DNA of 64,000 bases from CAWCPR01 sp963797475 (lineage in GTDB: Bacteria > Chloroflexota > Anaerolineae > Anaerolineales > UBA4823). Position 1 is the stretch's first letter, and each line of letters opens with the position of its first letter. Both the position numbers and the translations under genes were made by a program. The notes beneath the pieces are model-generated. The model made no database searches, was not told where the DNA came from, and was given only the letters and a program-made list of their open reading frames with translations. The stretch spans positions 2,046,001 through 2,110,000 of the forward strand of contig CAWCPR010000001.1 of NCBI GenBank assembly GCA_963797475.1, written 5' to 3'. This document shows, piece after piece, positions 37,191 through 47,000 of the stretch.

Positions 37191-38686
37191 AAGCCAAGAT
37201 TCTTCCCGGTGTGCTCGAAAAGCTGCAAAACATCAGTTGGGCGCTTTTTCTACTGGCGTTACCTGTGACCAGCTTTCCATTTTTCCCGGGCGGGTTGGGC
37301 GGGAAAACGCTCGTACGTCCTTTATCGGTATACCCGTTGTTGGCCCTGCTTGTCCTGGCGACGATCCCGCGGCTTCTGCGCAAGCCGCTGCCGAAGACAT
37401 TCCTGCCCTTGTTTGCATTCATCCTGATCGCCTTGATCAGCTCTATTCTGCCTTTTGCCTACGGGTCTGAAATCTTTAAAGGCATCTCGATGACCTCCCG
37501 GATCCTGCGCAATATCGTCACCCTGGGGATTGGAACGGCGATATACCTCACCGTGTCTCTGATGATTAAATCCTGGGACGACCTGGATGCCTCGCTGCGT
37601 TGGCTTTATGCCGGTTTTGCCGCCGCCCTGGCCTGGGGATCGCTGCAGGCGGTGTACGTGATCCATTACTCCCCCAGGTATTTCAAATTGCTCAGCAGGA
37701 TTCAAAACTACATTTCAACGCGCAAACTGTTTCCGACGCGCATTTCGGGCCTGACCTATGAGCCTAAATGGTTTGCCGAACAGATCTGCTTTCTCTTACT
37801 GCCCTGGTTGTTAGGCTCGGTGCTGATGAGACGCAGCGCGTTCAAATGGCGGTTTCGTTGGATCACCATGGAATGGATCCTGCTGGCCTGGTGTGGACTG
37901 GTGCTGATCTTCACTTACTCGCGTACCGGCCTGTTCACTTTGATCATTTTAACTTTCCTGGTTATCCTATTGGCGCGGCCGCGCGCCCGGCAGAAAGCCA
38001 CTAATCCGGAACCGAAAAAGCCGGCTGGGAAACGATGGATGCGCCTGACACAGGCCATCCTGGCCGTCCTGGTGCTAGGGACCGTCATCATTGTCGCAAG
38101 CAGCCAAAACCGCTACTTCTCTCGCTTCTGGCGTTATTGGACCGCTGAAGGGCCGTCGAATAAGACTTATCTCGAGTATATTGCGTTCAACCAGCGCTTT
38201 GTCTATTGGGTAACCGCATTCCGCATTTATGAGGCTTATCCCATCCTCGGGGTTGGGCTGGGCAACTATGCCTTTTATTTCGACGAAATGCTGCCGAACC
38301 AATCCTGGAGCCGGCAGCCGGAAATCGTGCGCCAGATCACGCCGGTGGAGGGCGGCGACCGGTTGATCACGCCAAAGAACCTTTTTGGACGATTGCTGGC
38401 TGAGACTGGGCTGGCAGGTACAGCCATCTTTACGGGCTTTGTTCTCGCCGTCCTGGGCTGTGCATTGTACCTGTGGTTCTCTCGCAGCGCTGTCCAGAAG
38501 TTCTGGGGGGTTTCGGGGATGTTAGGGATGATCGTCTTCGCGATCGTCATTTTCTCCTTCAACTCTTTTGCAATCCCAAATATGTGGGTCGTGTTCGGGA
38601 TGATTACGGCTGCAGCCCATTTGCCCCCACCTCCGCAGGCCGCGTCTGGATTGGCGGCTCCTCAAGATCTCAGCAAAGACGATTGA
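37187..38686 (+). CDS. O-antigen polymerase/ligase-like membrane protein (Wzy/WaaL, copy 2)
   Basis: 499 residues from TTG 37187. I chose this start because the sequence then aligns from its first residues with copy 1 (LPVTSFPFFPGGLGGKTLVRPLS against LPVTSFPYFPPEMGGDALVRPLS, compared in pieces) and because TTG overlaps the preceding TGA by four bases. Same landmarks: GLTYEPKWFAEQICFLLLP, IFTYSRTGLFTLIIL, and EAYPILGVGLGNYAFYFDEM. Probably polymerises or ligates a glycan different from, or at a different stage to, that of copy 1. Confidence 0.82.
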   Translation: MKAKILPGVLEKLQNISWALFLLALPVTSFPFFPGGLGGKTLVRPLSVYPLLALLVLATIPRLLRKPLPKTFLPLFAFILIALISSILPFAYGSEIFKGISMTSRILRNIVTLGIGTAIYLTVSLMIKSWDDLDASLRWLYAGFAAALAWGSLQAVYVIHYSPRYFKLLSRIQNYISTRKLFPTRISGLTYEPKWFAEQICFLLLPWLLGSVLMRRSAFKWRFRWITMEWILLAWCGLVLIFTYSRTGLFTLIILTFLVILLARPRARQKATNPEPKKPAGKRWMRLTQAILAVLVLGTVIIVASSQNRYFSRFWRYWTAEGPSNKTYLEYIAFNQRFVYWVTAFRIYEAYPILGVGLGNYAFYFDEMLPNQSWSRQPEIVRQITPVEGGDRLITPKNLFGRLLAETGLAGTAIFTGFVLAVLGCALYLWFSRSAVQKFWGVSGMLGMIVFAIVIFSFNSFAIPNMWVVFGMITAAAHLPPPPQAASGLAAPQDLSKDD

Positions 38687-38706
38687 TCCGGCAGAACCCC
38701 CCAACC

Positions 38707-41130
38707 ATGCAGCTTAAAGAGCCCAGAAATAAATTCATCGATTTGCTCCTTTGGCGCGTGTATTTCCTGCTCGCCGGGATCCAGGGCGGTCTCGTTTTGC
38801 TAGGCCTGTTCCGGATTCAATCCGAGACAGAAAAGAGCTTTATCCTGGGAATTTCCCGCTCGCGCCTGGCGATCGCTGGCGGCGTAATCGCTGTTGTGCT
38901 CTTCTTCGGATGGCTCCTGGTTAGATCCTGGATTTTCCCGGACCGGACAGCGCGGACAATGCAGCGCCTGTCTGCAACGCTTCAACCGGCCTCCCATTCG
39001 GGCAAGGTCGTGCTGCTGGCCGGCCTGGGGCTGCTGGCCGGCAGCTATTTCGTCACCTTGACGCCGGAAATCAGCGAGCCTTATACACGCGCTTACTTCG
39101 ACCGGTTATTGCCCATAGCGATTTGGATCACCGGCCTGAGCGTACAGACGTTGATCGCATTGCCTTTCGCGCGCTTCGGGTTTGACCCGCAAAAATTCAG
39201 GCCGAAAAGCAAGGGGTTTTTCTTCCTTCTCGCCATCTTTGGGATCTTGTTGTTCGCCTGGGGTCGGGTGGCTCAAACGAACCTGGAGGCCGAGTCACAA
39301 CTGACCGGATGGAACAGCCAGGGAATCCCAATCATCGAAACTCAGGTCATCCTGGCCTGGGTTGCTGGTCTGGCCTTGCTGGGCATCCTCGCTCTGAAAC
39401 AGGGCGATACCGGGAAACCGGGCTGGCTGCTGCGGCTGAAGCCGCGCACCCTGGATGTCTCCATCGGAATACTTCTTTGGCTGAGCGCAGTCCTGTTGTG
39501 GAGCATGATCCCTGTTGCGCCCAACTGGTTCGCTTCCGCGCCGCGCCCACCCAATTTCGAAAACTACCCCAACTCAGATGCAGCCTCCTACGATTTTTCT
39601 TCTCAAACGCTGCTGGTCGGCGAAGGCTTGCAGTTCGCCGGCACTCCCTTCGTCCGCCGCCCGATGTACACGCTTTTCCTGACGGCCCTGCATGCCATCG
39701 CCGGGCAAAATTACGATACGGTCGTCCTGCTGCAAATTCTCGTCCTGGCGACTCTACCGGTATTTCTCTATTTCATGACCCAATTGCTGCACAACCGGTT
39801 CTCGGCTTTGATCGCGGCAGTTCTCATCCTGCTAAAAGAAGCCAATGCGATTGCGCTGGCAGACACGATCACATCCTCAAATGCCAAGCTGTTGATGGCC
39901 GATCTGCCTGCCACTTTGGGGATCGTATGCTTTGCCTGCATCGCCATTTATTGGCTGCAGAAGATGGAACGCCGGCGGATATTCGCACTGGCCTGTGGAG
40001 GCTTGCTGGGGGTCACGGTCCTGATCCGCCCGGAGTTCGGCTTCCTGGTCTTCGCCCTGGGTTTGGCGGCGTTGTTGGTATCCAGGCTGCGGCTTAAACA
40101 GTGGCTGCAAGGGATGTCCCTGTTTGTGTTGGGGCTCGGCCTGATCCTATCCCCCTGGATCTGGCGGAACTGGTCGCTAACCGGGTTGATTTTTCTCGAT
40201 TCGCCCAGCTTCCGTTTTGAAATGTTGAGCGAGCGCTATAAAGATATCGAAAATCCTGGCGAAGTCCCCGCCCCTACCAGCGCGCCTGTCGAAGAGCCCG
40301 AAAATGTGGCCCCATTAACAGGAACACCGGCGGTTGTTCCACCGGCGCCGACTCAGCCTTTGGAAGCGCCTGCTCCCATTACGCCAAGCGCTGTTCCTAC
40401 AGAATCGCTCCCTTACCTCGGCTACGTCACATCCACCGCTGGGCGCATTGCCGGTTTTATTCGCCAGAACTCGGCCCAGGTAGCCAGCTTCGTCGGCGCC
40501 CATTTTCTGAACAGCCAGATGCAAATGTTCCTGGTGCTGCCGACGACTTTTCGACCCCTGGACAGCCTGGTTGGATTTTCAGGTCACAGGCTGGCGGATA
40601 AACTTTGGTTTGAATGCTGTTCGCTGCAAAACTACATTCGCCGCCTGCCCTATTGGCACAAATGGGACGGGGTATTTCCCAGCCAGGCGGCTGTACCCTT
40701 GGCCTGCAACCTGGTTCTTATTGCGGTCGGCATCCTGCAAGCCTGGAAAAAGAACGGTTTCGCTGGATTGACGCCAATTTTCCTCAGCACCACGCACCTG
40801 CTCTTGAATGCTATCTTTCGCAACTCTGGCGGTCGTTACATCCTGCCCGTGGATTGGGTAGGTGTGCTTTATTTCAGCATCGGGCTGGCGGAGGTCTCCT
40901 TGTGGGGGGTGAATCTTTTTACCCGGCAGACGATCACAGCAGAGGTCCAGGGCCTGTCGCCGGCGCCGGATGTGGGGCTTTCTCAACAGCGCAGCCTGTT
41001 GAAAAACCCCGTTTTTTATTTTCTGATCGCCGCCATTTTCCTGTCGGGCTGCATTTTACCCTTCCTGGAAAGGGTCATCCCACCCCGCTATACGCAGGCT
41101 GGCAAAGCGGAAATGCTCGCTCACGTTTGA
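38707..41130 (+). CDS. Large polytopic glycosyltransferase, ArnT-like, main part (frameshifted near the end)
   Basis: 807 residues to the frame break. About a dozen membrane helices; the outer loop DAASYDFSSQTLLVGEGLQF followed by FVRRPMYTLFLTALHAI is the GT-C signature seen in ArnT/GT83-like enzymes. A Pro/Ala/Thr-rich insertion lies near residues 515-560 (PAPTSAPVEEPENVAP). ATG 38707 is the first start that fits; an in-frame opening to 38473 overlaps the Wzy gene and is not coding. The native frame ends about EMLAHV at 41125; TGA at 41128-41130 results from one surplus base, and the tail continues in the next frame. Confidence 0.72.
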   Translation: MQLKEPRNKFIDLLLWRVYFLLAGIQGGLVLLGLFRIQSETEKSFILGISRSRLAIAGGVIAVVLFFGWLLVRSWIFPDRTARTMQRLSATLQPASHSGKVVLLAGLGLLAGSYFVTLTPEISEPYTRAYFDRLLPIAIWITGLSVQTLIALPFARFGFDPQKFRPKSKGFFFLLAIFGILLFAWGRVAQTNLEAESQLTGWNSQGIPIIETQVILAWVAGLALLGILALKQGDTGKPGWLLRLKPRTLDVSIGILLWLSAVLLWSMIPVAPNWFASAPRPPNFENYPNSDAASYDFSSQTLLVGEGLQFAGTPFVRRPMYTLFLTALHAIAGQNYDTVVLLQILVLATLPVFLYFMTQLLHNRFSALIAAVLILLKEANAIALADTITSSNAKLLMADLPATLGIVCFACIAIYWLQKMERRRIFALACGGLLGVTVLIRPEFGFLVFALGLAALLVSRLRLKQWLQGMSLFVLGLGLILSPWIWRNWSLTGLIFLDSPSFRFEMLSERYKDIENPGEVPAPTSAPVEEPENVAPLTGTPAVVPPAPTQPLEAPAPITPSAVPTESLPYLGYVTSTAGRIAGFIRQNSAQVASFVGAHFLNSQMQMFLVLPTTFRPLDSLVGFSGHRLADKLWFECCSLQNYIRRLPYWHKWDGVFPSQAAVPLACNLVLIAVGILQAWKKNGFAGLTPIFLSTTHLLLNAIFRNSGGRYILPVDWVGVLYFSIGLAEVSLWGVNLFTRQTITAEVQGLSPAPDVGLSQQRSLLKNPVFYFLIAAIFLSGCILPFLERVIPPRYTQAGKAEMLAHV

Positions 41131-41524
41131 AAACAGCGATTTACTGCCGGAATCCGTCCGAAGCAAGCTGGTGGCTTTTTTGGATCAGGGTGGGCTGGCC
41201 TTCACAGGCCGGGCGTTGTACCCGCGTTACTACCTGGCCGGGGAAGGAGAACCTGGAACGGACAATCCAATGGGCCCACAACCGTACGCCCGCCTCGGCT
41301 TCTACCTGGCTGGGCCGCAGAACCGCTCGTTCGTCATGCCCATACAAAACCGGCCGGGGACTTTTCCGAATGCTTCCGACGTGCTGGTGCTCGGCTGTCC
41401 CCAAGGAAAGCCCTACGCAGTGGCAATTTTCAAGTCGCCGCAAACACTCGAAACGGTCCTGCTGCCCTCGCCCCTGCCGGCGCAATTCACCTGTCCGCCG
41501 GTTAACCCCGAAGGCGACTCATAA
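41126..41524 (+). CDS. ArnT-like glycosyltransferase, C-terminal tail after frameshift
   Basis: Starting at FENSDLLPESVRSKLVAFLD this frame continues the upstream protein: removing one base in CACGTTTGAAAA (about 41125) joins MLAHF to ENSDLL. It encodes about 130 residues of a soluble domain (GRALYPRYYLAGEGEPG, then QPYARLGFYLAGPQNRSF), typical of the C-terminal outer domain of such transferases. The first in-frame start codon is GTG 41171, without a good ribosome site. An independent gene is therefore unlikely. Confidence 0.65.
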   Translation, partial: FENSDLLPESVRSKLVAFLDQGGLAFTGRALYPRYYLAGEGEPGTDNPMGPQPYARLGFYLAGPQNRSFVMPIQNRPGTFPNASDVLVLGCPQGKPYAVAIFKSPQTLETVLLPSPLPAQFTCPPVNPEGDS

Positions 41525-41584
41525 TAGGTCACAGAACCGTTTGAAATTCGCCAAATTACTCTCTCTGGATTGGAGAATATTGGT

Positions 41585-42658
41585 TTGAACCGCTCCTGGA
41601 TCATCCCCCTGGTCATTGTTGCGTTCCTATTCGTGGGCGCAATTTGCTGCGCCGCTTTGCTGCTTGGGATCGGCGGGTGGGCGATTATCGGCATGCGAAG
41701 CCTGGCAGCCACACCCAGTCTCACGCCGGTGGTGATCCGCCCAAGCGTGCAAAATACACCTCTACCGGTTTACACAGACACCCTGCAGATCCTGGATGAT
41801 ACCATCGTCCCTATTAACGACCCAATTGACCTGGCGGAACGGTTGAAAGGCAAGCAAAACATCCCGGCTACCCTGCCGCCTCCCCAATCCTTCCACCAGG
41901 TTGGCGACCAGCAGTCCTTCTGGGTTGGCAACACGGATACGAAGGAGAATTTTCAGGTCCAGGCCACCTTGCGTTATGTCACCGCCCATGTTTACTTCTG
42001 GGTCGAAAATGGCGTCTCTTACCAGCCAGGTGAATTAAAGGATCTGGTCGAGACTTTTGAAAATAAATTGTACCCCACCGACCGTGAGTTTTTTGGCAGC
42101 GAATGGACTCCCGGAGTGGACGGCGACCCGCACCTGTATATTCTGTACGCGAGAAAGCTGGGTAAATCACTGGCCGGTTATTTCTCATCATCGGATGAGT
42201 ACACGCCCGAAGCCAATGAATACTCCAACGCTCACGAGATGTTCTTGCTCAACGCCGATTACGAAGACCTGGCCGACGACTATACTTATGGGGTCCTGGC
42301 CCACGAGTTTCAGCATATGATCCATTGGTACCGGGATCGTAATGAAGAAACCTGGATGAATGAGGGCTTTTCCGATCTGGCGATGCTTTTGAACGGCTAC
42401 TCCGTCGGCGGAATGGATTCTATTTACGTACAGAACCCCGACCTGCAGCTTACCGATTGGCCCGCCGATCTCAGCGACACGACGCCTCATTACGGCGCCG
42501 CATTTCTGTTCATGACCTATTTCCTGGATCGTTTTGGAGAGGATGCAACCAAGGCTTTGGTGGGCGAACCGGCGAATGGCCTGGATAAGCATCGACGACT
42601 TGTTAGCCCGGGAACAGGCCACAGATCCGCTTTCCGGGAAGCCTATCCGGGCCGATGA
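41585..42658 (+). CDS. Secreted M6-like zinc metallopeptidase, catalytic 5' part (frameshifted)
   Basis: N-terminal helix WIIPLVIVAFLFVGAICCAALL anchors or exports the protein. The catalytic region has HEFQH at nt 42302-42316 and NEGFSD about 14 residues later, the HExxH plus third-ligand Glu arrangement of M6/M30-type peptidases. I prefer TTG 41585 because GGAG lies nine bases upstream; TTG 41570 overlaps that site. The native frame runs to GEPANGLD; a surplus A in GGATAAGC (42587-42588) shifts reading, and the codons after it to 42658 are not native. Confidence 0.75.
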   Translation: MNRSWIIPLVIVAFLFVGAICCAALLLGIGGWAIIGMRSLAATPSLTPVVIRPSVQNTPLPVYTDTLQILDDTIVPINDPIDLAERLKGKQNIPATLPPPQSFHQVGDQQSFWVGNTDTKENFQVQATLRYVTAHVYFWVENGVSYQPGELKDLVETFENKLYPTDREFFGSEWTPGVDGDPHLYILYARKLGKSLAGYFSSSDEYTPEANEYSNAHEMFLLNADYEDLADDYTYGVLAHEFQHMIHWYRDRNEETWMNEGFSDLAMLLNGYSVGGMDSIYVQNPDLQLTDWPADLSDTTPHYGAAFLFMTYFLDRFGEDATKALVGEPANGLDKHRRLVSPGTGHRSAFREAYPGR

Positions 42659-43580
42659 CGTCTTCGCCGATTGGGTCCTGGCCTCTTACCTGCAGGATGG
42701 CAGCATTACGGATGGGCGCTACACCTATCACAACTATTCTCGTGCGCCGCGGCCCTCCGAAACGGAAAATATCTCCTCCTGCCCGCTGGGACCCGCCTCG
42801 CGCTCCGTCCACCAGTATGGCGTAGATTATATTCGCATCTCTTGCAGCGGCGATTACACCTTGAGCATCGAAGGCTCCACCCAGGTCAACCTCCTGCCAG
42901 CCGATCCGCACTCCGGTTCCTATGCCTTCTGGTCCAACCAGGGAGATGCATCCGATATGAGCCTGAGCCAGACTTTCGATTTTCGTGACGTAACCGGCCC
43001 GCTGACCTTCAGCTACTGGACCTGGTATGACCTGGAGAAGGATTATGACTACCTGTACCTGGAGGCGTCGCTGGACGGGAAAACCTGGCAGATCCTCAAA
43101 ACCCCCTCCGGCACCGACGAAAACCCAACCGGGAACAGTTACGGGTGGGGCTACACGGGCGAAAGCGGCGGGGATACCGTTTGGATCCACGAAAACGTGG
43201 ATATCTCCCAGTTCGCCGGCGGGCAAGTTCAGCTCCGCTTTGAGTACATTACTGATGCCGGGGTCAACTTGAACGGTTTCCTGCTGGACGATGTATCCAT
43301 TTCTCAAACTGGCTATGCCAGCGATTTCGAACAGGATGATGGCGGCTGGCAGGGGCAGGGTTTCATCCGGGTTCAAAACGTGCTGCCGCAAACTTTCCAG
43401 CTCTCGCTAGTCTCCCAGGGCCGTGAGACCCGCGTCGAGCGCCTGAGCCTTTCAGCCGATAATACGATCGAAGTCCCAATCCACATAGGCGGCGATGTGA
43501 GAGATGTCCTGCTGGTCGTCTCCGGCACCACGCGCTTCACTCGCCAGCAGGCAACGTATCGCTTCAGCCTGTCCCCGTGA
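42534..43580 (+). CDS. M6-like metallopeptidase, C-terminal part after frameshift
   Basis: Native sequence resumes at SIDDLLAREQATDPLSG. It completes the catalytic domain (ADDVFADWVLASYLQDGSI) and adds a beta-sandwich of the kind found in immune inhibitor A peptidases: FWSNQGDASDMSLSQTFDF, then TFSYWTWYDLEKDYDYLYLE and a closing beta domain. The joined protein would be about 665 residues, acting outside the cell. The gene ends 40 bases before a strong terminator hairpin and is the last + strand gene of the surface-glycan region. Confidence 0.75.
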   Translation: MERMQPRLWWANRRMAWISIDDLLAREQATDPLSGKPIRADDVFADWVLASYLQDGSITDGRYTYHNYSRAPRPSETENISSCPLGPASRSVHQYGVDYIRISCSGDYTLSIEGSTQVNLLPADPHSGSYAFWSNQGDASDMSLSQTFDFRDVTGPLTFSYWTWYDLEKDYDYLYLEASLDGKTWQILKTPSGTDENPTGNSYGWGYTGESGGDTVWIHENVDISQFAGGQVQLRFEYITDAGVNLNGFLLDDVSISQTGYASDFEQDDGGWQGQGFIRVQNVLPQTFQLSLVSQGRETRVERLSLSADNTIEVPIHIGGDVRDVLLVVSGTTRFTRQQATYRFSLSP

Positions 43581-43620
43581 GCGGCCCGGCCAAAGATCAT
43601 CGCTTGCCAGCCTGGATACA

Positions 43621-43662
43621 AAAGGAGCGCCCTGAGAACGAACCTCCGGGCGCTCCTTTTTT
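43621..43662 (+). terminator. Intrinsic terminator closing the surface-glycan region
   Basis: AAAGGAGCGCCC (43621-43632) pairs perfectly over 12 bases with GGGCGCTCCTTT (43648-43659), followed by a run of six T (43657-43662). It lies 40 bases after the peptidase stop. The A-rich 5' arm means it may also work for the - strand YtxH gene, which ends at 43740. Confidence 0.93.
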
Positions 43663-43739
43663 GATGGTTCTCTATTCATCCATAGATGTGGAGCGCTAAC
43701 CGCGCCCAACCCTTTTTGTCGCCCCTCACCCCGCCGGGA

Positions 43740-43970
43740 TCAGGCCGCCTCTCCGGGTTTGCGCGGCGCTCGCATGGTCGCCAACTGCTGCTCGAGCTCT
43801 TCACGGCGGCTATCAGCCGCCTTTTTGACCTCAAGTTGGATGTTCTTTGTACGATCCTGGATCTGCTTGCGCAGGTCATCCCCCGAGCTGGGCGCCAGAA
43901 GCATCGCCAGTGAGGCGCCAACCATCGCGCCGCTGACTAATCCTGAGAAAAAACTCAATAGGCCCTTCAT
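43740..43970 (-). CDS. YtxH-like small membrane protein
   Basis: 76 residues: a hydrophobic N-terminus MKGLLSFFSGLVSGAMVGAS with Gly-spaced helix, then LLAPSSGDDLRKQIQDRTK and a charged coiled coil to the end. This is the YtxH/general-stress small protein pattern. ATG at 43970 is supported by a consensus AAGGAGGT (43978-43985) seven bases upstream; an in-frame opening further upstream lacks such a site. Family members are linked to stress responses, but no specific reaction is known. Confidence 0.85.
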   Translation of the reverse strand: MKGLLSFFSGLVSGAMVGASLAMLLAPSSGDDLRKQIQDRTKNIQLEVKKAADSRREELEQQLATMRAPRKPGEAA

Positions 43971-44001
43971 TTTATTAACCTCCTTGTGTTCCATTCGTCT
44001 T

Positions 44002-47000
44002 CTAATTTCCACATGGAGCGACATTGCGCCAGTTTGGCGCGCTATCGTTGACCATCTGTACACCAGTTGAACCGTAGCTCAAGGTGAGTTGGCGATCGGC
44101 GATCTCACCACAGGCAGCATCCTTCTCCACGTGCTCCCAATCCCCAAGCGTATATTTGTAAGCGATCTGGGTCGACTCCTTACCAGTCAGCGTGATCGTC
44201 CAGTGCGTGGCGTCGACACGGGTCAAAACGACGCCCCCCGGATCCCATTGCGGCAAATTCCCATCCAACAGATCCAGGGTACCGGCGATGTAAACAGAGC
44301 GGCCGGTGGCATCCGTAGTGCCGGCAACGGTCACAGTAAACACCACCGACACCGTTCGCAGCGCCGCAGTGGCAGACACTTCGCCCGAATCGCCTGAGCG
44401 GTTGAAGGAAGTATCCAGCGATCGTACGACGTAAAAGTACGTTGCGCCTTCTACCACGTCAGTATCGACGTAGCTGCTATCCCCAGACACCAATGCCAAT
44501 GTAGTGTACGGGCCGCCGGAGGCGTCGCTGCGGCGTACTTCGTAGCCAAACAGAGTCGGGTCGCCGCCTACAGCGTCCCAAAACAGCTCGATCCCGGCCG
44601 GTGAGGAGGAGCCAACCCGCAGGCCGGTTGGGGTTTCTGGCGGCGTGGAATCGCCGCTGGATTGCACGGTCAGCTTGCCCGGATTGGCTGGCAAAGCGCC
44701 AGGGGTAAGCGGGCCGTTTTGGTCCGCATACAGCCAATCGCGTCCGTTGGTTGTGGAATAGCGGTACAAATAATCGTACGTACCCAGCGCTTCTGGCAGC
44801 ATGCTGGCGACATACTCGTCGTTGTTGCCGGCATCCACGTTGAAGCTCGCATCCACCCAGGTCCAATCCGGGTTGCCGTCCGGGTTGCTGCCCTGCGGGC
44901 CAAAACCAAGCTGGGCCTGCAAGCCTTCCGTCGGCCCGGGTTGGCTGGTGACGCCATCGATCCAGACCTGCCCGTAAGCGTTGTCCGTACGGTTTATGGC
45001 GCTGATCGTATGCTGCATAGACGGAGGCCACTGCAGATTGGCCCAGCCAATGAGATAATGCGGCAAGGCGCTGACCTCATTCGAAGGGCCGCTTTCATTG
45101 CCCACGCCATCCAGGGCGCGCACGGTGTAGTAATAAGCTCGTGCGTTGTGCAAGCCGCTGTCCGTATAACTGGCGCTTTTCAAAGGCGATGCGTTGACCT
45201 TGACCCAACCCCCGCCGCTGAGTGGGCTGCGGTAAAGATTATAGCCCTTCGCTTGCGAGACCGGATTCCAGGCCAGGCTGATCTGCCCGTCGCCTTCATT
45301 CGTCACCCGCAAACCGCCTGGCGCTTTGGGCGGCGTAAGGTCGGCCAGCACCGTTACCAGCAATCGAGCGCTCATCGGATTTAACGTGAGGCTGATCTTC
45401 CCAGCCCTGACCACAGCGCTGACAAAATTATTATTGCCCGGCCCAAGGAGTGAGAGCAAACGCGTTCCATCCGGCAGGTAGCCGCCGACCGGGATGTCGA
45501 CCGTGCGCACTTCTGAACTGCGGTTGATCGCAATCAAGGAAGCCTGCTGGTTGGTTTTACGGCTATAGGCCAGCGTGCCGGCCGCGTCGTCTGCCAGCAG
45601 CATTTGGAAATCGCCGTCCTTCAAAGCCGGGGCCAACTGGCGCACGATGCTCAGCGTGCGATAGTAGGTGATCATGGCTTTATCCGGGCTGGCGCCGGTA
45701 TCCTGCCAGGGATAGGTGCGGCGGTCATCGGGATCGTCGTCGCCGGTAACCCCGGCCTCATCGCCATAGTAAACCGTCGGCGCTCCGGGTACGGTGAATT
45801 GGATCAGCGCGGCGATCTGCTGGCGGCGTTTCCCCTCGGCCAGGTTTGCGCTGTTAAGTTCCTTGTCGGCGGTGTTATCTGCGCCCGGGGTGAGCGCCCA
45901 CAAAACGCGCTCGGTATCGTGGCTGTCCACCAGGTTCATCAGCGAATAATAAGCCGCATCCGGGTAATCCTCGCGAATCGATTCCATCCGGGCCGCGAAC
46001 TCGGAGGGCAGGATCGGGTGGCCGCTGTCGGCAAAGCCTTTTGGATCGAAGTTGCCCGGCGAGAGCAGCCCGATCACTGCGTCTCGCAAGCGGTAATTCA
46101 TCGTCGTATCGGCGCGGTCGCCGCGCAGGAAACGCAGAAGGGTGCTGTCTTTCTGCCACAATTCGCCAACGATCAGTGCGTTACTTTTCTCATCCTTCAC
46201 CACCTGGCGGAAAGTTTCCCAGTACCCGTTCGGGAAAGAGGCGTCGCCCATCACATCCAGGCGCCAGCCGGAAGCCCCCGCTTCCAGCCAGTAACGCGAC
46301 ACGCTGTTGGGGTTGGTCAGGAAATACGCCTGTACATCCGGGTTGCTCTTGTTGATCACCGGGATACTGTCGAAACCAAACCAGCCGTCGTAAAAGGTGT
46401 CGTTGCCCCCCGGGGTGGAAGGCGCGCAAACCGAGGGCTCATCGCCGGATGGCGGCCGGAAAGTGAACCAACTGCGGTAAGGCGAGTCGGCCGACTCGCA
46501 GGCTCCGACCGTCGGGTAATGGTGATAGCGATCGAAGATTGGGCTGTCCGAGGACATGTGGTTGAAAACCCCATCGAGAATGATATGCATGCCGCGCTGC
46601 GTGGCGTGTTTGACCAGGTTTTCCCAATCTTTCTGGGTGCCGAAGTACGGGTCGATCTTGTAATAATCCTGAGTATCATAGCCGTGGTCGGAACCACCAT
46701 CGAAGATGGGGTTAAAGTACAGGGTGTTGATCCCCAGCGACTGGAGGTAAGTCAGGTATTGGTCGACGCCTTTCAGATCGCCGCCCATGTAATCGCGGCC
46801 GCGCGGGCTTTCAATGGTCGGGCTATAATCCGGCGGCGTATCGTCGAAACGCCACGGGCAACTGGTGTTGGCGTCTGTGTAATTGCGGCAATAACCTTCC
46901 GGCAGAGTCCCCCAGGGCAGCGAGAGTACAGGATCATCATAGCGAATATCGCCGGTCTGGGGATCGTTGTTCTGGCGGCCGTTGCGGAAGCGGTCCGGGA

